Source of the DNA: Comamonadaceae bacterium
Lineage (GTDB): Bacteria; Pseudomonadota; Gammaproteobacteria; Burkholderiales; Burkholderiaceae_C
Direction of reading: 5' to 3'
DNA length: 64,000 nucleotides
Assembly (NCBI GenBank): GCA_027488985.1
Contig: JAIYAR010000013.1
Coordinates: 62,001 to 126,000, forward strand
Positions 44,900 to 54,662 of this stretch are shown one piece after another. Below the pieces are notes generated by a model that made no database searches, had not been told where the DNA came from, and worked only from the letters and a program-made list of their open reading frames with translations. How positions within the stretch are numbered: the stretch's first letter is position 1; the number at the start of each line of letters is the position of its first letter. Made by a program: the position numbers and the translations under genes.

Positions 44900-45538
44900 A
44901 TGTCGCTTCACACCTGGTGGTTGTTTGTCATGATGACGTTTGTAGTGTCCGCCACGCCCGGACCCAACATGCTTCTGATCATGAGCACTGCCGCGCGTGA
45001 CGGGCTGCGTGCCGCGGTCATCAACATGGCGGGATGCATGACATCCTTGATGTTGATGCTCAGCTTGTCGGCTGCCGGCTTGGGCGCACTGTTGCAGGCT
45101 TTTCCGGCCGTGTTTGATGGCCTGCGCTTGATGGGCGCAGCCTACCTGGCTTACCTTGGTGTGCAATGCTGGCGCTCCCCCGTACAGGACCAACCCGTAG
45201 GCAACCATGCTGCTGCGCCGGCGCCCCAAGGCCCCGATGGCTTCTGGGCCCAATATCGCCAGGGTGCCCTGGTGGCGGCCAGCAACCCCAAAGCCATTCT
45301 GTTTGCCGCCGCGTTCTTTCCTCAGTTCTTGAATCCCGAGGCTGCGCAATTGCCGCAGTTCGGCATTTTGCTGAGCACCTTCGCGGTGGTGGAAGTGGGT
45401 TGGTATTTCGTCTATGCAGCCAGTGGCCAAAAACTGGCCAATTACCTGCGACGCGCTGCGGTCATGCGTGCCTTCAACCGGCTAACCGGCGGGGTGTTTG
45501 TGGGCTTTGCGGCGCTCATGGCAGCTGCTAAAAGCTAG
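44900..45538 (+). CDS. LysE/RhtB-family amino acid exporter
   Basis: This 212-residue membrane protein with about six hydrophobic segments has the family signature 'SATPGPNMLLIMSTAARDGLRAAVINMAG' near the N-terminus and 'GALVAASNPKAILFAAAFFPQFL' in the middle. The C-terminus is 'LTGGVFVGFAALMAAAKS'. It exports amino acids or derivatives; substrate unknown. A GGAGA sequence precedes the ATG. It is convergent with modC. Confidence 0.92.
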   Translation: MSLHTWWLFVMMTFVVSATPGPNMLLIMSTAARDGLRAAVINMAGCMTSLMLMLSLSAAGLGALLQAFPAVFDGLRLMGAAYLAYLGVQCWRSPVQDQPVGNHAAAPAPQGPDGFWAQYRQGALVAASNPKAILFAAAFFPQFLNPEAAQLPQFGILLSTFAVVEVGWYFVYAASGQKLANYLRRAAVMRAFNRLTGGVFVGFAALMAAAKS

Positions 45539-45564
45539 GCCTCCCGCAAAAGGCCGAGCACTGC

Positions 45565-46662
45565 TCAGTCGCGGACCAAGGCCATGGCTTTGACCTGGGC
45601 CCACACCGGCAGGCCCGGCTGCAACCCAAGCTGCTCCACAGCACGTCGGGTTACCCGGGCCCACAGGGCGGTGCCTGCGCAGTCCATTTGGACCAGGGCT
45701 TGTGCAGGGTGTTGGTCAGGCAGGATGCTGCTCACCTTGCAGGCTACGCTGTTTTGAATACTGACATCCACTGGTCGGCTCGTAGCAATACTTACATCGC
45801 GTGCCAGCACCCGCAGCCGCACCGTTTGGCCCGGCGTCAGGCCGCTATCGGGGAGCCAGAGACTGGCATCGCCAAAGCGCACTTCGGTCAAATGCCACCG
45901 GGTATCGTGAGCGCTGACCACGCCCACAACCAGGCTGGCCACATCTCCGCCCATGCGGATCATGGGTGCGCTTTGGGCCATGACGTCCTGCAAGGATCCA
46001 GAAGCCTGTACCCGGCCGTGGTCTAGCACTACCAGGTTATCGGCGAGGCGGGTGACCTCGTCACTGGCATGCGACACATACACCATGGGAATATGCAGCT
46101 CGTCGCGCAGGCGTTCCAGCCAAGGTAACACCTCCAGCCTGCGTGCTTCGTCCAGAGAGGCTAGCGGCTCGTCCAACAAAAGTAACTGCGGATTGGTAGC
46201 CAAAGCACGCGCAATAGCCACCCGCTGGCGCTCGCCGCCAGACAACTCTGTGGTGCGCCGGCGCATCAAGTGTTCCAAGCCCAGAGTCCGCACCGCAAAC
46301 TCCTGTGTGAGCAGCGTGCTGCCTGCGCGCGCCGGTGCCGCGCGGCGGCGGGCAAACTCCAGATTGCCTGCCACGTCCAGATGGGTGAATAGACTCGCCT
46401 CCTGAAAAACATAGCCCAAGGGGCGCTGCCAGACTGGAAGGAACACACCGCGGGTATCGTCTTGCCAAGTCTCACCATGGATAGTGATGATGGCCTGAGG
46501 GGCGCGCTCCAGCCCGGCGATGCATCGTAGCAAGGTGGTCTTGCCGGAGCCGGATGGCCCGTACAAAGCGCTGATGCCCTGCGGAGGAAGACTTACGTCC
46601 ACTTCTAGTTGAAACCCGGGCTTGCAGACCGAGACCCGGATGCGATGCGGTGCGGTGCTCAT
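45565..46662 (-). CDS. modC: Molybdate ABC transporter ATP-binding protein
   Basis: This 365-residue ABC ATPase has Walker A 'LYGPSGSGKTTLLRCIAG', signature 'ELSGGERQRVAIARAL' and Walker B 'QLLLLDEPLASLDE'. A C-terminal TOBE/MOP-type domain starts around 'SIQNSVACKVSSIL', as in ModC. The ATG overlaps the modB stop by four bases (ATGA), so translation is coupled. It energises molybdate uptake with ModAB. Confidence 0.95.
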   Translation of the reverse strand: MSTAPHRIRVSVCKPGFQLEVDVSLPPQGISALYGPSGSGKTTLLRCIAGLERAPQAIITIHGETWQDDTRGVFLPVWQRPLGYVFQEASLFTHLDVAGNLEFARRRAAPARAGSTLLTQEFAVRTLGLEHLMRRRTTELSGGERQRVAIARALATNPQLLLLDEPLASLDEARRLEVLPWLERLRDELHIPMVYVSHASDEVTRLADNLVVLDHGRVQASGSLQDVMAQSAPMIRMGGDVASLVVGVVSAHDTRWHLTEVRFGDASLWLPDSGLTPGQTVRLRVLARDVSIATSRPVDVSIQNSVACKVSSILPDQHPAQALVQMDCAGTALWARVTRRAVEQLGLQPGLPVWAQVKAMALVRD

Positions 46663-47342
46663 GAACGCAACCTGCTGCCACGGGGGTTCAGCCAACCCAG
46701 TAGCAGCAAGACCAACAGCGAAAACACCACCATGCCCGCAGACAGCCAATGGGCTTGGGTGTACTCGAGCGCCTCAACGTGCCCGTATATCTGTGTGGAA
46801 ACGACGCGGGTCGATTCCGGAATGTTGCCGCCCAACATCAGCACCACGCCAAACTCACCCACGGTGTGTGCAAAGCTGAGCACGGCTGCGGTCACAAAGC
46901 CGGTTCTACACAAGGGCAGGACCACATGCCAGAACGTATCCCAGGGCGAGGCCCGCAATGTGGCTGCCACCTCCAAGGGGCGACTGCCCAAGGACTCAAA
47001 TGCATTCTGCAGGGGCTGAACCGCGAACGGCAGCGAAAACAACACAGAGCCCACCACCAGGCCGGCAAAGGTAAATGGCAACAAGCCCAGCCCGAGCACT
47101 TGGGTGATTTGGCCCACCCAGCCTTGTGGGCCCAAGCAGATCAGCAGATAAAACCCCAGTACGGTGGGCGGCAACACCAGGGGCAAGGCCACCACCGCGC
47201 CAATCAGGCGGGTCCACCGCGAGTCGGATCGTGCCAACCACCATGCCAACGGTGTAGACAAGCACAGCAGAACAAGTGTGGTGACGCTGGCCAACTTGAG
47301 CGTCAACCAGATGGCGGCAAGGTCATCTGCGCTGATAGGCAT
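46659..47342 (-). CDS. modB: Molybdate ABC transporter permease
   Basis: This 227-residue inner-membrane permease has the ABC permease EAA loop 'QPLQNAFESLGSRPLEVAATLRASPWDTFWHVVLP'. It also has 'LPLVLPPTVLGFYLLICLG' and 'GEFGVVLMLGGNIPESTRVVSTQIYGHVEAL', both typical of ModB. It lies 18 bp after modA and overlaps modC. Confidence 0.95.
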   Translation of the reverse strand: MPISADDLAAIWLTLKLASVTTLVLLCLSTPLAWWLARSDSRWTRLIGAVVALPLVLPPTVLGFYLLICLGPQGWVGQITQVLGLGLLPFTFAGLVVGSVLFSLPFAVQPLQNAFESLGSRPLEVAATLRASPWDTFWHVVLPLCRTGFVTAAVLSFAHTVGEFGVVLMLGGNIPESTRVVSTQIYGHVEALEYTQAHWLSAGMVVFSLLVLLLLGWLNPRGSRLRS

Positions 47343-47360
47343 GCTGTGATTTCCTGTGAG

Positions 47361-48107
47361 TCAGTTGTCGTAACCAAAGCTGCGGATCAGGGCTTTCGCA
47401 GCGTCGGTCTGCAGGTAGCGCAGGAAGGACTGCGCGGCAACATTGCCTTTCGCGGACTGGAGCAATACGGCGTCCTGCTTAAGGGGAGCATGGAAACTTG
47501 CAGGGACCACCCAGGCAGATCCCTCCTGCACGCGACCTTCGGACATCACTTGCGACAAAGCAACAAAGCCGATGGATGCGTTTCCGGTGGCGACAAACTG
47601 GTAAGCCTGACCGATGCTTTCGCCCTGCACCAGCCGTGCCTGTACCTGGCTGCGCAGATTCAATTTATCAAGCGTTTCCATGGCAGCTGCACCGTATGGA
47701 GCCAGCTTGGGGTCGGCGATGGCCAAACGGTCGAAGTTACTCCGCAGCACTTCGCCCTTGGTATCGACAACGGCGGGTTGCTTGCTCCACAGCACCAGCC
47801 GGCCCACCGCATAGGTGAACTGGCTCCCGCCGACACCTGCGCCTTCCCTGACCAGGCGGCTGGGGGTTTCATCGTCGGCAGAGAGCAGAACGTGGAAAGG
47901 CGCACCATTTTTGATTTGGGCATACAGCTTTCCGGTGGAACCCACGATCAAGTTGATTTTGTGGCCACTCACGGCCGTGAAGGCACTGATCACCTTTTGG
48001 GCAGGCCCACTGAAATTGGCCGCTACAGCGACCGATGCTTCTTCCGCCATGCATGGCATTGCAACAGCGGCGAGAACTGTGAGCAAACTGAGCATGAACT
48101 TGGGCAT
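47361..48107 (-). CDS. modA: Molybdate-binding periplasmic protein
   Basis: This 248-residue protein has a signal peptide (MPKFMLSLLTVLAAVAMPCMA) and the ModA pattern 'VAVAANFSGPAQKVISAFTAVSGHKINLIVGSTGKLYAQI', with oxyanion-contact Ser and the 'VLLSADDETPSRLVREG' segment. It captures molybdate (or tungstate) for ModBC. It is transcribed away from modE; the ModE palindrome is 8 bp upstream of its start codon. Confidence 0.94.
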   Translation of the reverse strand: MPKFMLSLLTVLAAVAMPCMAEEASVAVAANFSGPAQKVISAFTAVSGHKINLIVGSTGKLYAQIKNGAPFHVLLSADDETPSRLVREGAGVGGSQFTYAVGRLVLWSKQPAVVDTKGEVLRSNFDRLAIADPKLAPYGAAAMETLDKLNLRSQVQARLVQGESIGQAYQFVATGNASIGFVALSQVMSEGRVQEGSAWVVPASFHAPLKQDAVLLQSAKGNVAAQSFLRYLQTDAAKALIRSFGYDN

Positions 48108-48114
48108 AGGCCAC

Positions 48115-48137
48115 CGCTATTCCAAAAAAGAATAGCG
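48115..48137. promoter_or_regulatory. ModE operator palindrome
   Basis: CGCTATTC and GAATAGCG form a perfect 8-bp inverted repeat around a 7-nt A-rich centre. This matches the ModE site style (CGNTAT...ATANCG). It occupies most of the 43-bp gap between divergent modA and modE, so one site could control both. Confidence 0.8.
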
Positions 48138-48150
48138 TAGCATACACGGC

Positions 48151-48915
48151 ATGACCCACAAACCCGCTTTTTCCGACGAATCCCTAGGGTATGACTTGAT
48201 CGACAAGCGTATGGACATATTGCGCCGCATCGGAATGGCGGGCTCCATCTCCGAGGCAGCGCGGACCGCCGGCGTCAGCTACAAGGCCGCGTGGCAAGCC
48301 GTAGACACCCTGACCAACCTCGCAGGGACACCCTTGCTGGAGCGGACTGTCGGCGGCAGTGGCGGCGGCGGTGCAGTGCTGACCGAAGCCGGACAACAAC
48401 TGCTTCATTTGGCAGAGTCCCTCCAGACCATGCGACAGCACGTAGTCAGGGAATACGCAGCCAACAATGGAAATGCACCCCTCAGGATTCCGGGCATCGG
48501 TTTGAGAACCAGCATGCGCAATCAGTTGCCCTGCACCTTGTTGTCCATGAAGAGCGCCGGCCGGGCCGTGGGCGTAGTCCTGCAATTGCCGGATGGAAGC
48601 ACCCTGCGATCGAAAATCACGAAAGAGAGCGCTGAGTTGCTCGGACTGAAGCCGGGCATCGAACTACTGGCGTTGGCCAAGGCTACGGCTGTACAGATCA
48701 GGGGCACCGAACCCGCTGCAGCGCAGACCCTCAATGTGCTCGCCGGTAAAGTAGCCCGTGTGGACCGGAATGCTGCGGGGGATGAAATAGTGCTTGCATT
48801 GGAAGGCGGCCAGCAACTGGTGGGATTCGGCTCCCCCGGATTGCGCCTCAAACCCGGGGAAATGGCAAGCGCCTTGCTGGAAGAGTCAGCTGTCGTCCTC
48901 GCGGCGATCGACTGA
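48151..48915 (+). CDS. modE: Molybdate-responsive regulator ModE
   Basis: This 254-residue protein has an N-terminal winged helix ('DILRRIGMAGSISEAARTAGVSYKAAWQAVDTL'), a Gly-rich wing ('TVGGSGGGGAVLTEAGQQLL') and two C-terminal MOP/TOBE domains ('RNQLPCTLLSMKSAGRAVGVVLQL' and 'AAQTLNVLAGKVARVDRN'), the full ModE layout. With molybdate it represses modABC. Divergent from modA; convergent with tctA, 16 bp apart. Confidence 0.94.
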   Translation: MTHKPAFSDESLGYDLIDKRMDILRRIGMAGSISEAARTAGVSYKAAWQAVDTLTNLAGTPLLERTVGGSGGGGAVLTEAGQQLLHLAESLQTMRQHVVREYAANNGNAPLRIPGIGLRTSMRNQLPCTLLSMKSAGRAVGVVLQLPDGSTLRSKITKESAELLGLKPGIELLALAKATAVQIRGTEPAAAQTLNVLAGKVARVDRNAAGDEIVLALEGGQQLVGFGSPGLRLKPGEMASALLEESAVVLAAID

Positions 48916-48931
48916 CCCGATCAGCAGGCTC

Positions 48932-50428
48932 TCACACGGCCTTGCGTTGGTAATGCTTCAGCACCCGGGGCAGCACCAGCACAGCGAGCACCACCAGCAG
49001 AAGGAACACGGACATGGGACGCTGCAAGAAGACCATGGCACTGCCTTCGCCGATCGACATGGCGTTACGCAGTTGCGCTTCTGCCAAGGGACCCAAAATC
49101 ATGCCAACGATGACAGGGGCCGTCGGGAAACCGAAGCGCCGCATGATGAGGCCCAAAACACCCACCACATACAGAAGCAGCAAATCGAAAGCGCTCTGGC
49201 GCATGCCATAGGTACCCACGGTCGCGAAGATCAAAATGCCGGCATACAACTGTGCCTTGGGTACTTTGAGCAGCTTCACCCACAGCCCCACCAAGGGCAG
49301 GTTCAATACCAGCAACATCACGTTGCCTATAAACAGTGAGGCAATCAACGCCCATACCAATGCCGAAGAACTGGTGAACAGTTGCGGGCCGGGCTGGATG
49401 CCGTAGTTCTGGAACGCCCCCAACAGCACAGCGGTGGTGTTGGAGACAGGGATGCCCAAAGTCAGCAAGGGAATCAGGGCGGTGGTCACTGTCGCATTGT
49501 TGGCAGCTTCGGGACCGGCAACACCCTCAATCGCCCCCTTGTTGCCGAACTCGGCAAGGTTGTCACCTTTTGCCAGTTTTTTCTCGGTGGCGTAGCTCAG
49601 GAAAGTCGGGATTTCAGTCCCCCCTGCCGGTATGCATCCGAAAGGCGCACCAATGGCTGCACCGCGAAGCCAAGCTGGAATCGAGCGCTTCCAGTCCTTG
49701 GCCGTCATGGTGACCCGGCTGAGTTTGTTCTCCGACTCAACCACCTTGCCCTCAAACAGGACAAAGTGAAGCGCCTCTGCCACAGCGAACAATCCCACGG
49801 CCACCAGCACAATCTCGATGCCATCGAGCAATTCGGGCATGTTGCCGGTGTAGCGGGCCTGGCCGGTGATCTGGTCCATGCCAATGAGACCGATCGCAAG
49901 TCCCAGAAACAAGGCGGTCAAACCGCGCAAAGTGCTCTGGCCCAACACGGCGCTGACCGTGGTGAATGCCAACAACATGAGGCAGAAATACTCTGGCGGG
50001 CCGAGTTTGACAGCGTATTCCGCAACCAGGGGGGCAAAAAGAGTCACCACTACGGTTGCGATACTGCCGGCTACGAACGAACCGATCGCAGCGGTGGCCA
50101 ATGCGGCACCGGCGCGGCCGCTTTTGGCCATTTTGTTGCCCTCCATGGCTGTCACCATGCTGGAGGTTTCGCCGGGGGTGTTGAGCAGGATGGAAGTGGT
50201 CGAACCACCATACATCGCTCCGTAATAGATTCCGGCAAAGAAAATCATGGAGGCTGTAGCCTCCACTTGGGTAGTAATGGGCAGCAGCATGGCTACTGCG
50301 GTAGCGGGGCCGATACCGGGCAGAACGCCCACGGCAGTACCCAAGGCACAGCCCACAAAGGCCCACAACAGGTTCACCGGCGTACCGGCGGTCATAAAGC
50401 CCTGAATCAGTTGGTTCCAGATATCCAT
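48932..50428 (-). CDS. tctA: Tripartite tricarboxylate transporter large permease TctA
   Basis: This membrane protein of 498 residues is rich in helices. It has '[21 protein letters not shown]' and '[22 protein letters not shown]', the signature of TctA, and a second matching half '[26 protein letters not shown]'. The ATG at 50428 overlaps the tctB stop by one base (TAATG). The wider open frame upstream is a shadow over tctB. It imports a di- or tricarboxylate with TctB and TctC. Confidence 0.94.
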   Translation of the reverse strand: MDIWNQLIQGFMTAGTPVNLLWAFVGCALGTAVGVLPGIGPATAVAMLLPITTQVEATASMIFFAGIYYGAMYGGSTTSILLNTPGETSSMVTAMEGNKMAKSGRAGAALATAAIGSFVAGSIATVVVTLFAPLVAEYAVKLGPPEYFCLMLLAFTTVSAVLGQSTLRGLTALFLGLAIGLIGMDQITGQARYTGNMPELLDGIEIVLVAVGLFAVAEALHFVLFEGKVVESENKLSRVTMTAKDWKRSIPAWLRGAAIGAPFGCIPAGGTEIPTFLSYATEKKLAKGDNLAEFGNKGAIEGVAGPEAANNATVTTALIPLLTLGIPVSNTTAVLLGAFQNYGIQPGPQLFTSSSALVWALIASLFIGNVMLLVLNLPLVGLWVKLLKVPKAQLYAGILIFATVGTYGMRQSAFDLLLLYVVGVLGLIMRRFGFPTAPVIVGMILGPLAEAQLRNAMSIGEGSAMVFLQRPMSVFLLLVVLAVLVLPRVLKHYQRKAV

Positions 50429-50937
50429 TACAGCCATCCGCTTTGCGTCAAACCTGGCAAGCTGATAGCCAGAAACTTGGTAAACATCCAGTACACAGGT
50501 GCAGCGATCAAGAGGCCAACGACCCCATCTGACACCCAGGTGCGCGTCCCACCGACTGCCTGGCCTTGTGCCAGACGGGCTCCGCGAGAGGCCAATACAA
50601 AGCACAGCGCACAGCTAAAGATAAAGCCGATCGTGGTGATCAGCGCTGCATTGGCCAGCAAGCCCACGGACATCCAGATAAATCCTGGCCAGAACGCGGG
50701 CTCACCGTCCAACTCGTCCTCCATGTCGAGAAAGCCGCCCTTGCGGACCTCCCACAGCATGAAGCCACTGCACAGCAGCAAAGCTACGGACACTACCCAG
50801 GGAAGAAAGTCGGGGCCGATACCGGCGTAACCTGCTTCAGAAGGAATGATCCATGCACCAGCTCCCAGCCCGAGAGCCAGGAGCAGCACGCCTACTGCCA
50901 CTGCGGCTTCCTGCCGCGCTTTCACGACACGACTCAT
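50428..50937 (-). CDS. tctB: Tripartite tricarboxylate transporter small permease TctB
   Basis: This is a membrane protein of about 169 residues with four hydrophobic segments ('[22 protein letters not shown]', '[21 protein letters not shown]', '[29 protein letters not shown]', '[18 protein letters not shown]'), as in TctB. The ATG overlaps the tctC stop (TGATG); a GTG one codon earlier is the alternative. Low sequence conservation is normal for this subunit. Confidence 0.85.
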   Translation of the reverse strand: MSRVVKARQEAAVAVGVLLLALGLGAGAWIIPSEAGYAGIGPDFLPWVVSVALLLCSGFMLWEVRKGGFLDMEDELDGEPAFWPGFIWMSVGLLANAALITTIGFIFSCALCFVLASRGARLAQGQAVGGTRTWVSDGVVGLLIAAPVYWMFTKFLAISLPGLTQSGWL

Positions 50938-51896
50938 CACAACATTCCGGACAAGTGCATAACGCCACGCAGGCTGGAAAACTCGTTGTCCACAAAGTCG
51001 TCAAAGGCTTTGCCGGTCAACAAAGCGGGGGTCCACTGGTTCTTTTCCAGGGCTTCAGCCCAGCCCTTGGATTTGGAGACTTTGACAATCAGGTCTGTCA
51101 ATGCGGCACGCTGTTCCGGGGTGATGCCTGCAGCGCCATACACACCGCGCCAGTTGCCCAGGACCACGTCGTAGCCCTGCTCGCGCATCGTGGGCACATT
51201 GACGCCGGGCAGGCGCTTCTCGGAGGTCACGCCAATAGCCCGCATCTTGCCTGCATTGATGTATTCAGCGAACTCGCTGTAGCCGCTGCCGCCCACAGTG
51301 ACGTTACCGCCCAGAATGGCCGCAGTCGCTTCGCCGCCGCCGCGGAATGCCACGTAGTTGACCTTCTTGGGATCCACACCCACTTTGCCAGCCAACATGG
51401 ATGCACAGATGTGCTCGGTGGAGCCCCGCGAACCGCCACCCCACTTGACGCTGCCAGGATCCTTTTGCATCTGGGTAACCACATCTTTCATGGTCTTGAG
51501 CGGAGAATCTGCAGGCACCACGAACACGTTGTACTCGCTAGTGAGGCGGGCAATGGGTGTGAGCTTGTCCAGGGACACTGCAGGCTTACCCGTGATAATC
51601 CCGCCCAGCATGACGGCACCCATCACCATCAAGGAATTCGGGTCGCCCTTGGCAGAGTTCACAAACTGAGCCAGACCGATCACACCGGCGGCACCGCCCT
51701 TGTTTTCGTACTGGACAGTTTCGACCAGTTTGGCATCAATCATGGCCTTGCCGAGTGCGCGGCCTGTGCCGTCCCAACCGCCACCCGGGTTGGCTGGCAA
51801 CATCATTTTGAGGTTGACTGCAGCGCGTGCGCTCAAGGGCAATGCACCGGCAGCGGCCATGACGGCCATGGATTTGAGGAAGGTATCGCGACGCAT
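50937..51896 (-). CDS. tctC: Tripartite tricarboxylate transporter receptor TctC
   Basis: This is a periplasmic binding protein of 319 residues. It starts 'MRRDTFLKSMAVMAAAGALPLSARA' (signal peptide) after an AGGAGA sequence; an upstream in-frame start is rejected. 'LPANPGGGWDGTGRALGKAM' and 'YENKGGAAGVIGLAQF' are the Bug/TctC landmarks. It is the first gene of tctCBA, divergent from tctDE, so citrate or a similar carboxylate is the likely ligand. Confidence 0.93.
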   Translation of the reverse strand: MRRDTFLKSMAVMAAAGALPLSARAAVNLKMMLPANPGGGWDGTGRALGKAMIDAKLVETVQYENKGGAAGVIGLAQFVNSAKGDPNSLMVMGAVMLGGIITGKPAVSLDKLTPIARLTSEYNVFVVPADSPLKTMKDVVTQMQKDPGSVKWGGGSRGSTEHICASMLAGKVGVDPKKVNYVAFRGGGEATAAILGGNVTVGGSGYSEFAEYINAGKMRAIGVTSEKRLPGVNVPTMREQGYDVVLGNWRGVYGAAGITPEQRAALTDLIVKVSKSKGWAEALEKNQWTPALLTGKAFDDFVDNEFSSLRGVMHLSGML

Positions 51897-52006
51897 GGGA
51901 TGTCTCCTGTTGTTGAATGCAAGCCCTATGATGCGGGCCTTGGCTGTCAAACGGCTGTCCAAAATCCCTAGGGGAAACCCGTAAAACCTGGCTCCATGCA
52001 AACGCC

Positions 52007-52681
52007 ATGCACTTGCTTTTGATCGAAGACGACCCGGCCCTGCACACGACCTTGCAGCGCAGCCTGGTGCGCGCGCAGATGCGGGTGGATGTATGTAGCG
52101 ACGGTGCTATGGCTCTGAAGGAGTGGAGCACCCTACAGCCCGATGTGGTGGTGCTCGACCTGAGCCTTCCCGGAATCGATGGGCTGGATATCCTGAAGCA
52201 GGCCCGCCGTGGGGGTTTGCGCACGCCTGTCCTCATACTCACCGCGCGCGGCACGGTGGGTGACAAGGTGCTGGGGCTCAACGCAGGTGCAGACGATTAC
52301 CTTCCCAAACCGTTTGACCTGGACGAACTCGAAGCCCGTATCCGCGCACTCCATCGCCGCAATGCTGACAACCCTGCACCAGTGAGCAGTGACCTGTTGG
52401 TGGGCGAACTCCGGCTGGATCGCAACAGCGGTGCGATTTACCACCGGAATGAAGTGCTGGACCTCAGCCCGCGCGAGTTGGCACTGATGACTGCCCTGAT
52501 GTCCAGGCCGGGACACGCCGTCAGCAAAGAGCGATTGTTTGAGGTGGTGTTTCCCGGTGAAGCAGATGTCCAGTTTGAAGCCATTGAGGTTGTGGTCTAC
52601 CGACTTCGCAAGAAGCTCAGCACCATGCGCGTTAGTCTCGTTACGCTGCGCGGACTGGGCTACTTGCTGAAAGCAGATTGA
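52007..52681 (+). CDS. tctD: Response regulator TctD (OmpR family)
   Basis: This 224-residue regulator has a receiver domain with phosphoacceptor Asp51 in 'VVVLDLSLPGIDG', acidic pocket 'IEDDP' and Lys in 'DYLPKPFDLDELEARIRAL'. The C-terminal OmpR-type winged helix has 'ELALMTALMSRPGHAVSKERLFE' and 'VYRLRKKL'. Divergence from tctCBA and the neighbouring kinase identify it as the transporter's regulator. Confidence 0.9.
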   Translation: MHLLLIEDDPALHTTLQRSLVRAQMRVDVCSDGAMALKEWSTLQPDVVVLDLSLPGIDGLDILKQARRGGLRTPVLILTARGTVGDKVLGLNAGADDYLPKPFDLDELEARIRALHRRNADNPAPVSSDLLVGELRLDRNSGAIYHRNEVLDLSPRELALMTALMSRPGHAVSKERLFEVVFPGEADVQFEAIEVVVYRLRKKLSTMRVSLVTLRGLGYLLKAD

Positions 52682-52682
52682 G

Positions 52683-54095
52683 ATGAGCGCGCGCCGAGCT
52701 TCACCGTCCCTGCGCAAGAGCTTGTTGCTGGGCATCCTGATTCCCATCCTGCTTTTCGTGCTGGTGGACACCTATAGCCTGTACCGGCAGGCGCTAGCCG
52801 CCGTCAACACAGCCTATGACCGCACGCTGCTGGCGTCGGCCAAAGCGATCGGGGAGTTGCTGGATATCGAAGGGCGCGGAGACCAAGCCCGATTGCGTGC
52901 GCAGGTTCCCTACTCGGCATTGGAGGCCTTTGAGGCAGACAACCGCAGCCGCATGAGCTATCGGGTTTCCAACGCCCAAGGTCAGTGGGTCGACGGTGAG
53001 CAGGACCTTGCGCTTTGGACAGGGCAACTGCCGCAACAGGGACCTTATGCGGCATTGGTCGATTTTTATGACGACACCTTCCGTGGCGATGCGGTGCGGG
53101 TCGCTGTACTTCTGCAACCGGTGGCAAGCGGGCGTGAACGTACCATGGCTACCGTACAGGTGGCAGAAACGCTGGAATTGCGCCACACACTGGCCCGCCA
53201 GATCCTGATAGATACGCTGCAGCGTCAACTGATCCTCGTCACAGTGATTACCGCAGTCGTACTCCTGGTGGTGGACCGGGCTACCCGGCCGGTGCGCCAA
53301 CTCAGCAATGACCTGGAAGAGCGCAGCGAGGATGACCTGACAGCGCTGCCTGCGGATGAGCTACCCCTCGAAATACAGCCTCTTGCAGTTGCCACCAACC
53401 ATGTCATGCACAAGCTGCAGCACCTGCTGGACCACCAGAAGCGCTTTGTGCGCGATGCTGCCCACCAGCTACGCACGCCGTTGGCGGTACTCAAGGTGCA
53501 AGTGCAATCGGCATTGCGGGGAGATGTTCCCGCCACGCAAGGGCTGGAAGAGATAGAAGCCACTGTTGACCGTGCCACCCAACTGGCCAACCAGATGTTG
53601 TCACTCGCCAAAGTGGAGCAGGTGCGCCAGCAGCAAGACTTCGCAGGCATGGACTGGGCGGAGCCAGTGCGGGCAATTGCACTCGACCTGTCCGCCCTGA
53701 TCGCCGAGAAAAATCTGGACTTCGAACTGATCACCGCGCCCTGCCGGGTGCTGGCCCACGAATGGATGTTGCGCGAGATGGCCAGAAACCTCATGCACAA
53801 CGCCATCCGCCTGACCCCGGAGGGTGGACAACTGCACATCCACTTGGAGAATGAGGGCAATCAGGCCCAGCTCACTATTTCCGACAGCGGCCCCGGCATC
53901 TCTGATGCTCTGCGTATGCGCCTGTTTCAGCCTTTTGCAGCAGGTAGTGCCCATTCCGGCTCAGGACTGGGACTCACCATCACCCGTGAAATGGTGTTGG
54001 CATTGGGAGGCACTATCCAGCTCAACAACCGTTACTCCGGTAGTCTCTGCACAGGTTTGGACGCCTGTGTACGATTACCACTCCATACCTCCTGA
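52683..54095 (+). CDS. tctE: Sensor histidine kinase TctE
   Basis: This 470-residue kinase starts one base after the tctD stop. It has membrane helices near residues 12-32 and 178-200 flanking a periplasmic sensor of about 145 residues, then an H-box with His261 in 'RDAAHQLRTPLAVLKVQ', an N-box 'EMARNLMHNAIRLTP', and G-boxes 'ISDSGPGIS' and 'GSGLGLTITREMVLALGG'. It probably senses external tri- or dicarboxylate and phosphorylates TctD. Confidence 0.9.
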   Translation: MSARRASPSLRKSLLLGILIPILLFVLVDTYSLYRQALAAVNTAYDRTLLASAKAIGELLDIEGRGDQARLRAQVPYSALEAFEADNRSRMSYRVSNAQGQWVDGEQDLALWTGQLPQQGPYAALVDFYDDTFRGDAVRVAVLLQPVASGRERTMATVQVAETLELRHTLARQILIDTLQRQLILVTVITAVVLLVVDRATRPVRQLSNDLEERSEDDLTALPADELPLEIQPLAVATNHVMHKLQHLLDHQKRFVRDAAHQLRTPLAVLKVQVQSALRGDVPATQGLEEIEATVDRATQLANQMLSLAKVEQVRQQQDFAGMDWAEPVRAIALDLSALIAEKNLDFELITAPCRVLAHEWMLREMARNLMHNAIRLTPEGGQLHIHLENEGNQAQLTISDSGPGISDALRMRLFQPFAAGSAHSGSGLGLTITREMVLALGGTIQLNNRYSGSLCTGLDACVRLPLHTS

Positions 54096-54106
54096 CCACC
54101 ATCTGC

Positions 54107-54508
54107 ATGCAAAGCACCCGGATCGACAAATGGCTGTGGGCCGCCCGCTTTTTCAAAACTCGATCGCTAGCCACGGACGAAGTGAATCTGGGCCGCGTGC
54201 AATGGGAGGGGCGCGATGTCAAACCGGCCAAAGAAGTCAAAACCGGAGACACACTCACCATCTGGCAAGGCAAAGTCAAACGGACCGTTGAGGTTCTCTT
54301 GATCAGTGAGCACCGAGGACCCGCCCCGGTTGCGCAGCTGATGTATGCCGAAACCCCGGAAAGCATCCAACAACGCCTGGCAGCAGCAGAACAGCAGCGC
54401 TTGAGCCCCGAACCAGCCCACACGATTGCCGGAGGCCGCCCCACCAAACGGGACCGCCGCGCCTTGCAAACCGGTTGGAACGAGCGCTGGAGCGCCTCGC
54501 TGGACTGA
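54107..54508 (+). CDS. hslR: S4-domain RNA-binding protein, Hsp15-like
   Basis: This 133-residue protein begins with an S4 domain, 'MQSTRIDKWLWAARFFKTRSLATDEVNLGRVQWEGRDVKPAKEVKTGDTL', and a basic tail 'GGRPTKRDRRALQTGWNERW'. This matches Hsp15, which recycles stalled 50S subunits carrying nascent chains. It lies 11 bp after tctE but is functionally unrelated to it. Confidence 0.88.
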   Translation: MQSTRIDKWLWAARFFKTRSLATDEVNLGRVQWEGRDVKPAKEVKTGDTLTIWQGKVKRTVEVLLISEHRGPAPVAQLMYAETPESIQQRLAAAEQQRLSPEPAHTIAGGRPTKRDRRALQTGWNERWSASLD

Positions 54509-54662
54509 TATCCCTATTGCAAGCGGCACACTGAAGTGTGGCGCCGTTGCGTAGGTGAAAGCGGCGATAATCGGGGGTTACTACTGAGGTACCGTGCATC
54601 CGGCAGGAGCGCCGCACCCTCAGGGCCCCCGCCTTAGACTGAGTTTTGGAAAGCCCTTCTGC

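Noticed and set aside
45510-45545. Repeat copy at the end of the LysE-type gene
   Set aside because: The GCTGCTAAAAGC stretch encodes the normal family ending and lacks the repeat's conserved tail.
54509-54662. FMN riboswitch in the leader of ribBX
   Set aside because: There is a small hairpin CACACT-ga-AGTGTG at 54527-54540, but none of the conserved RFN-element blocks could be found.
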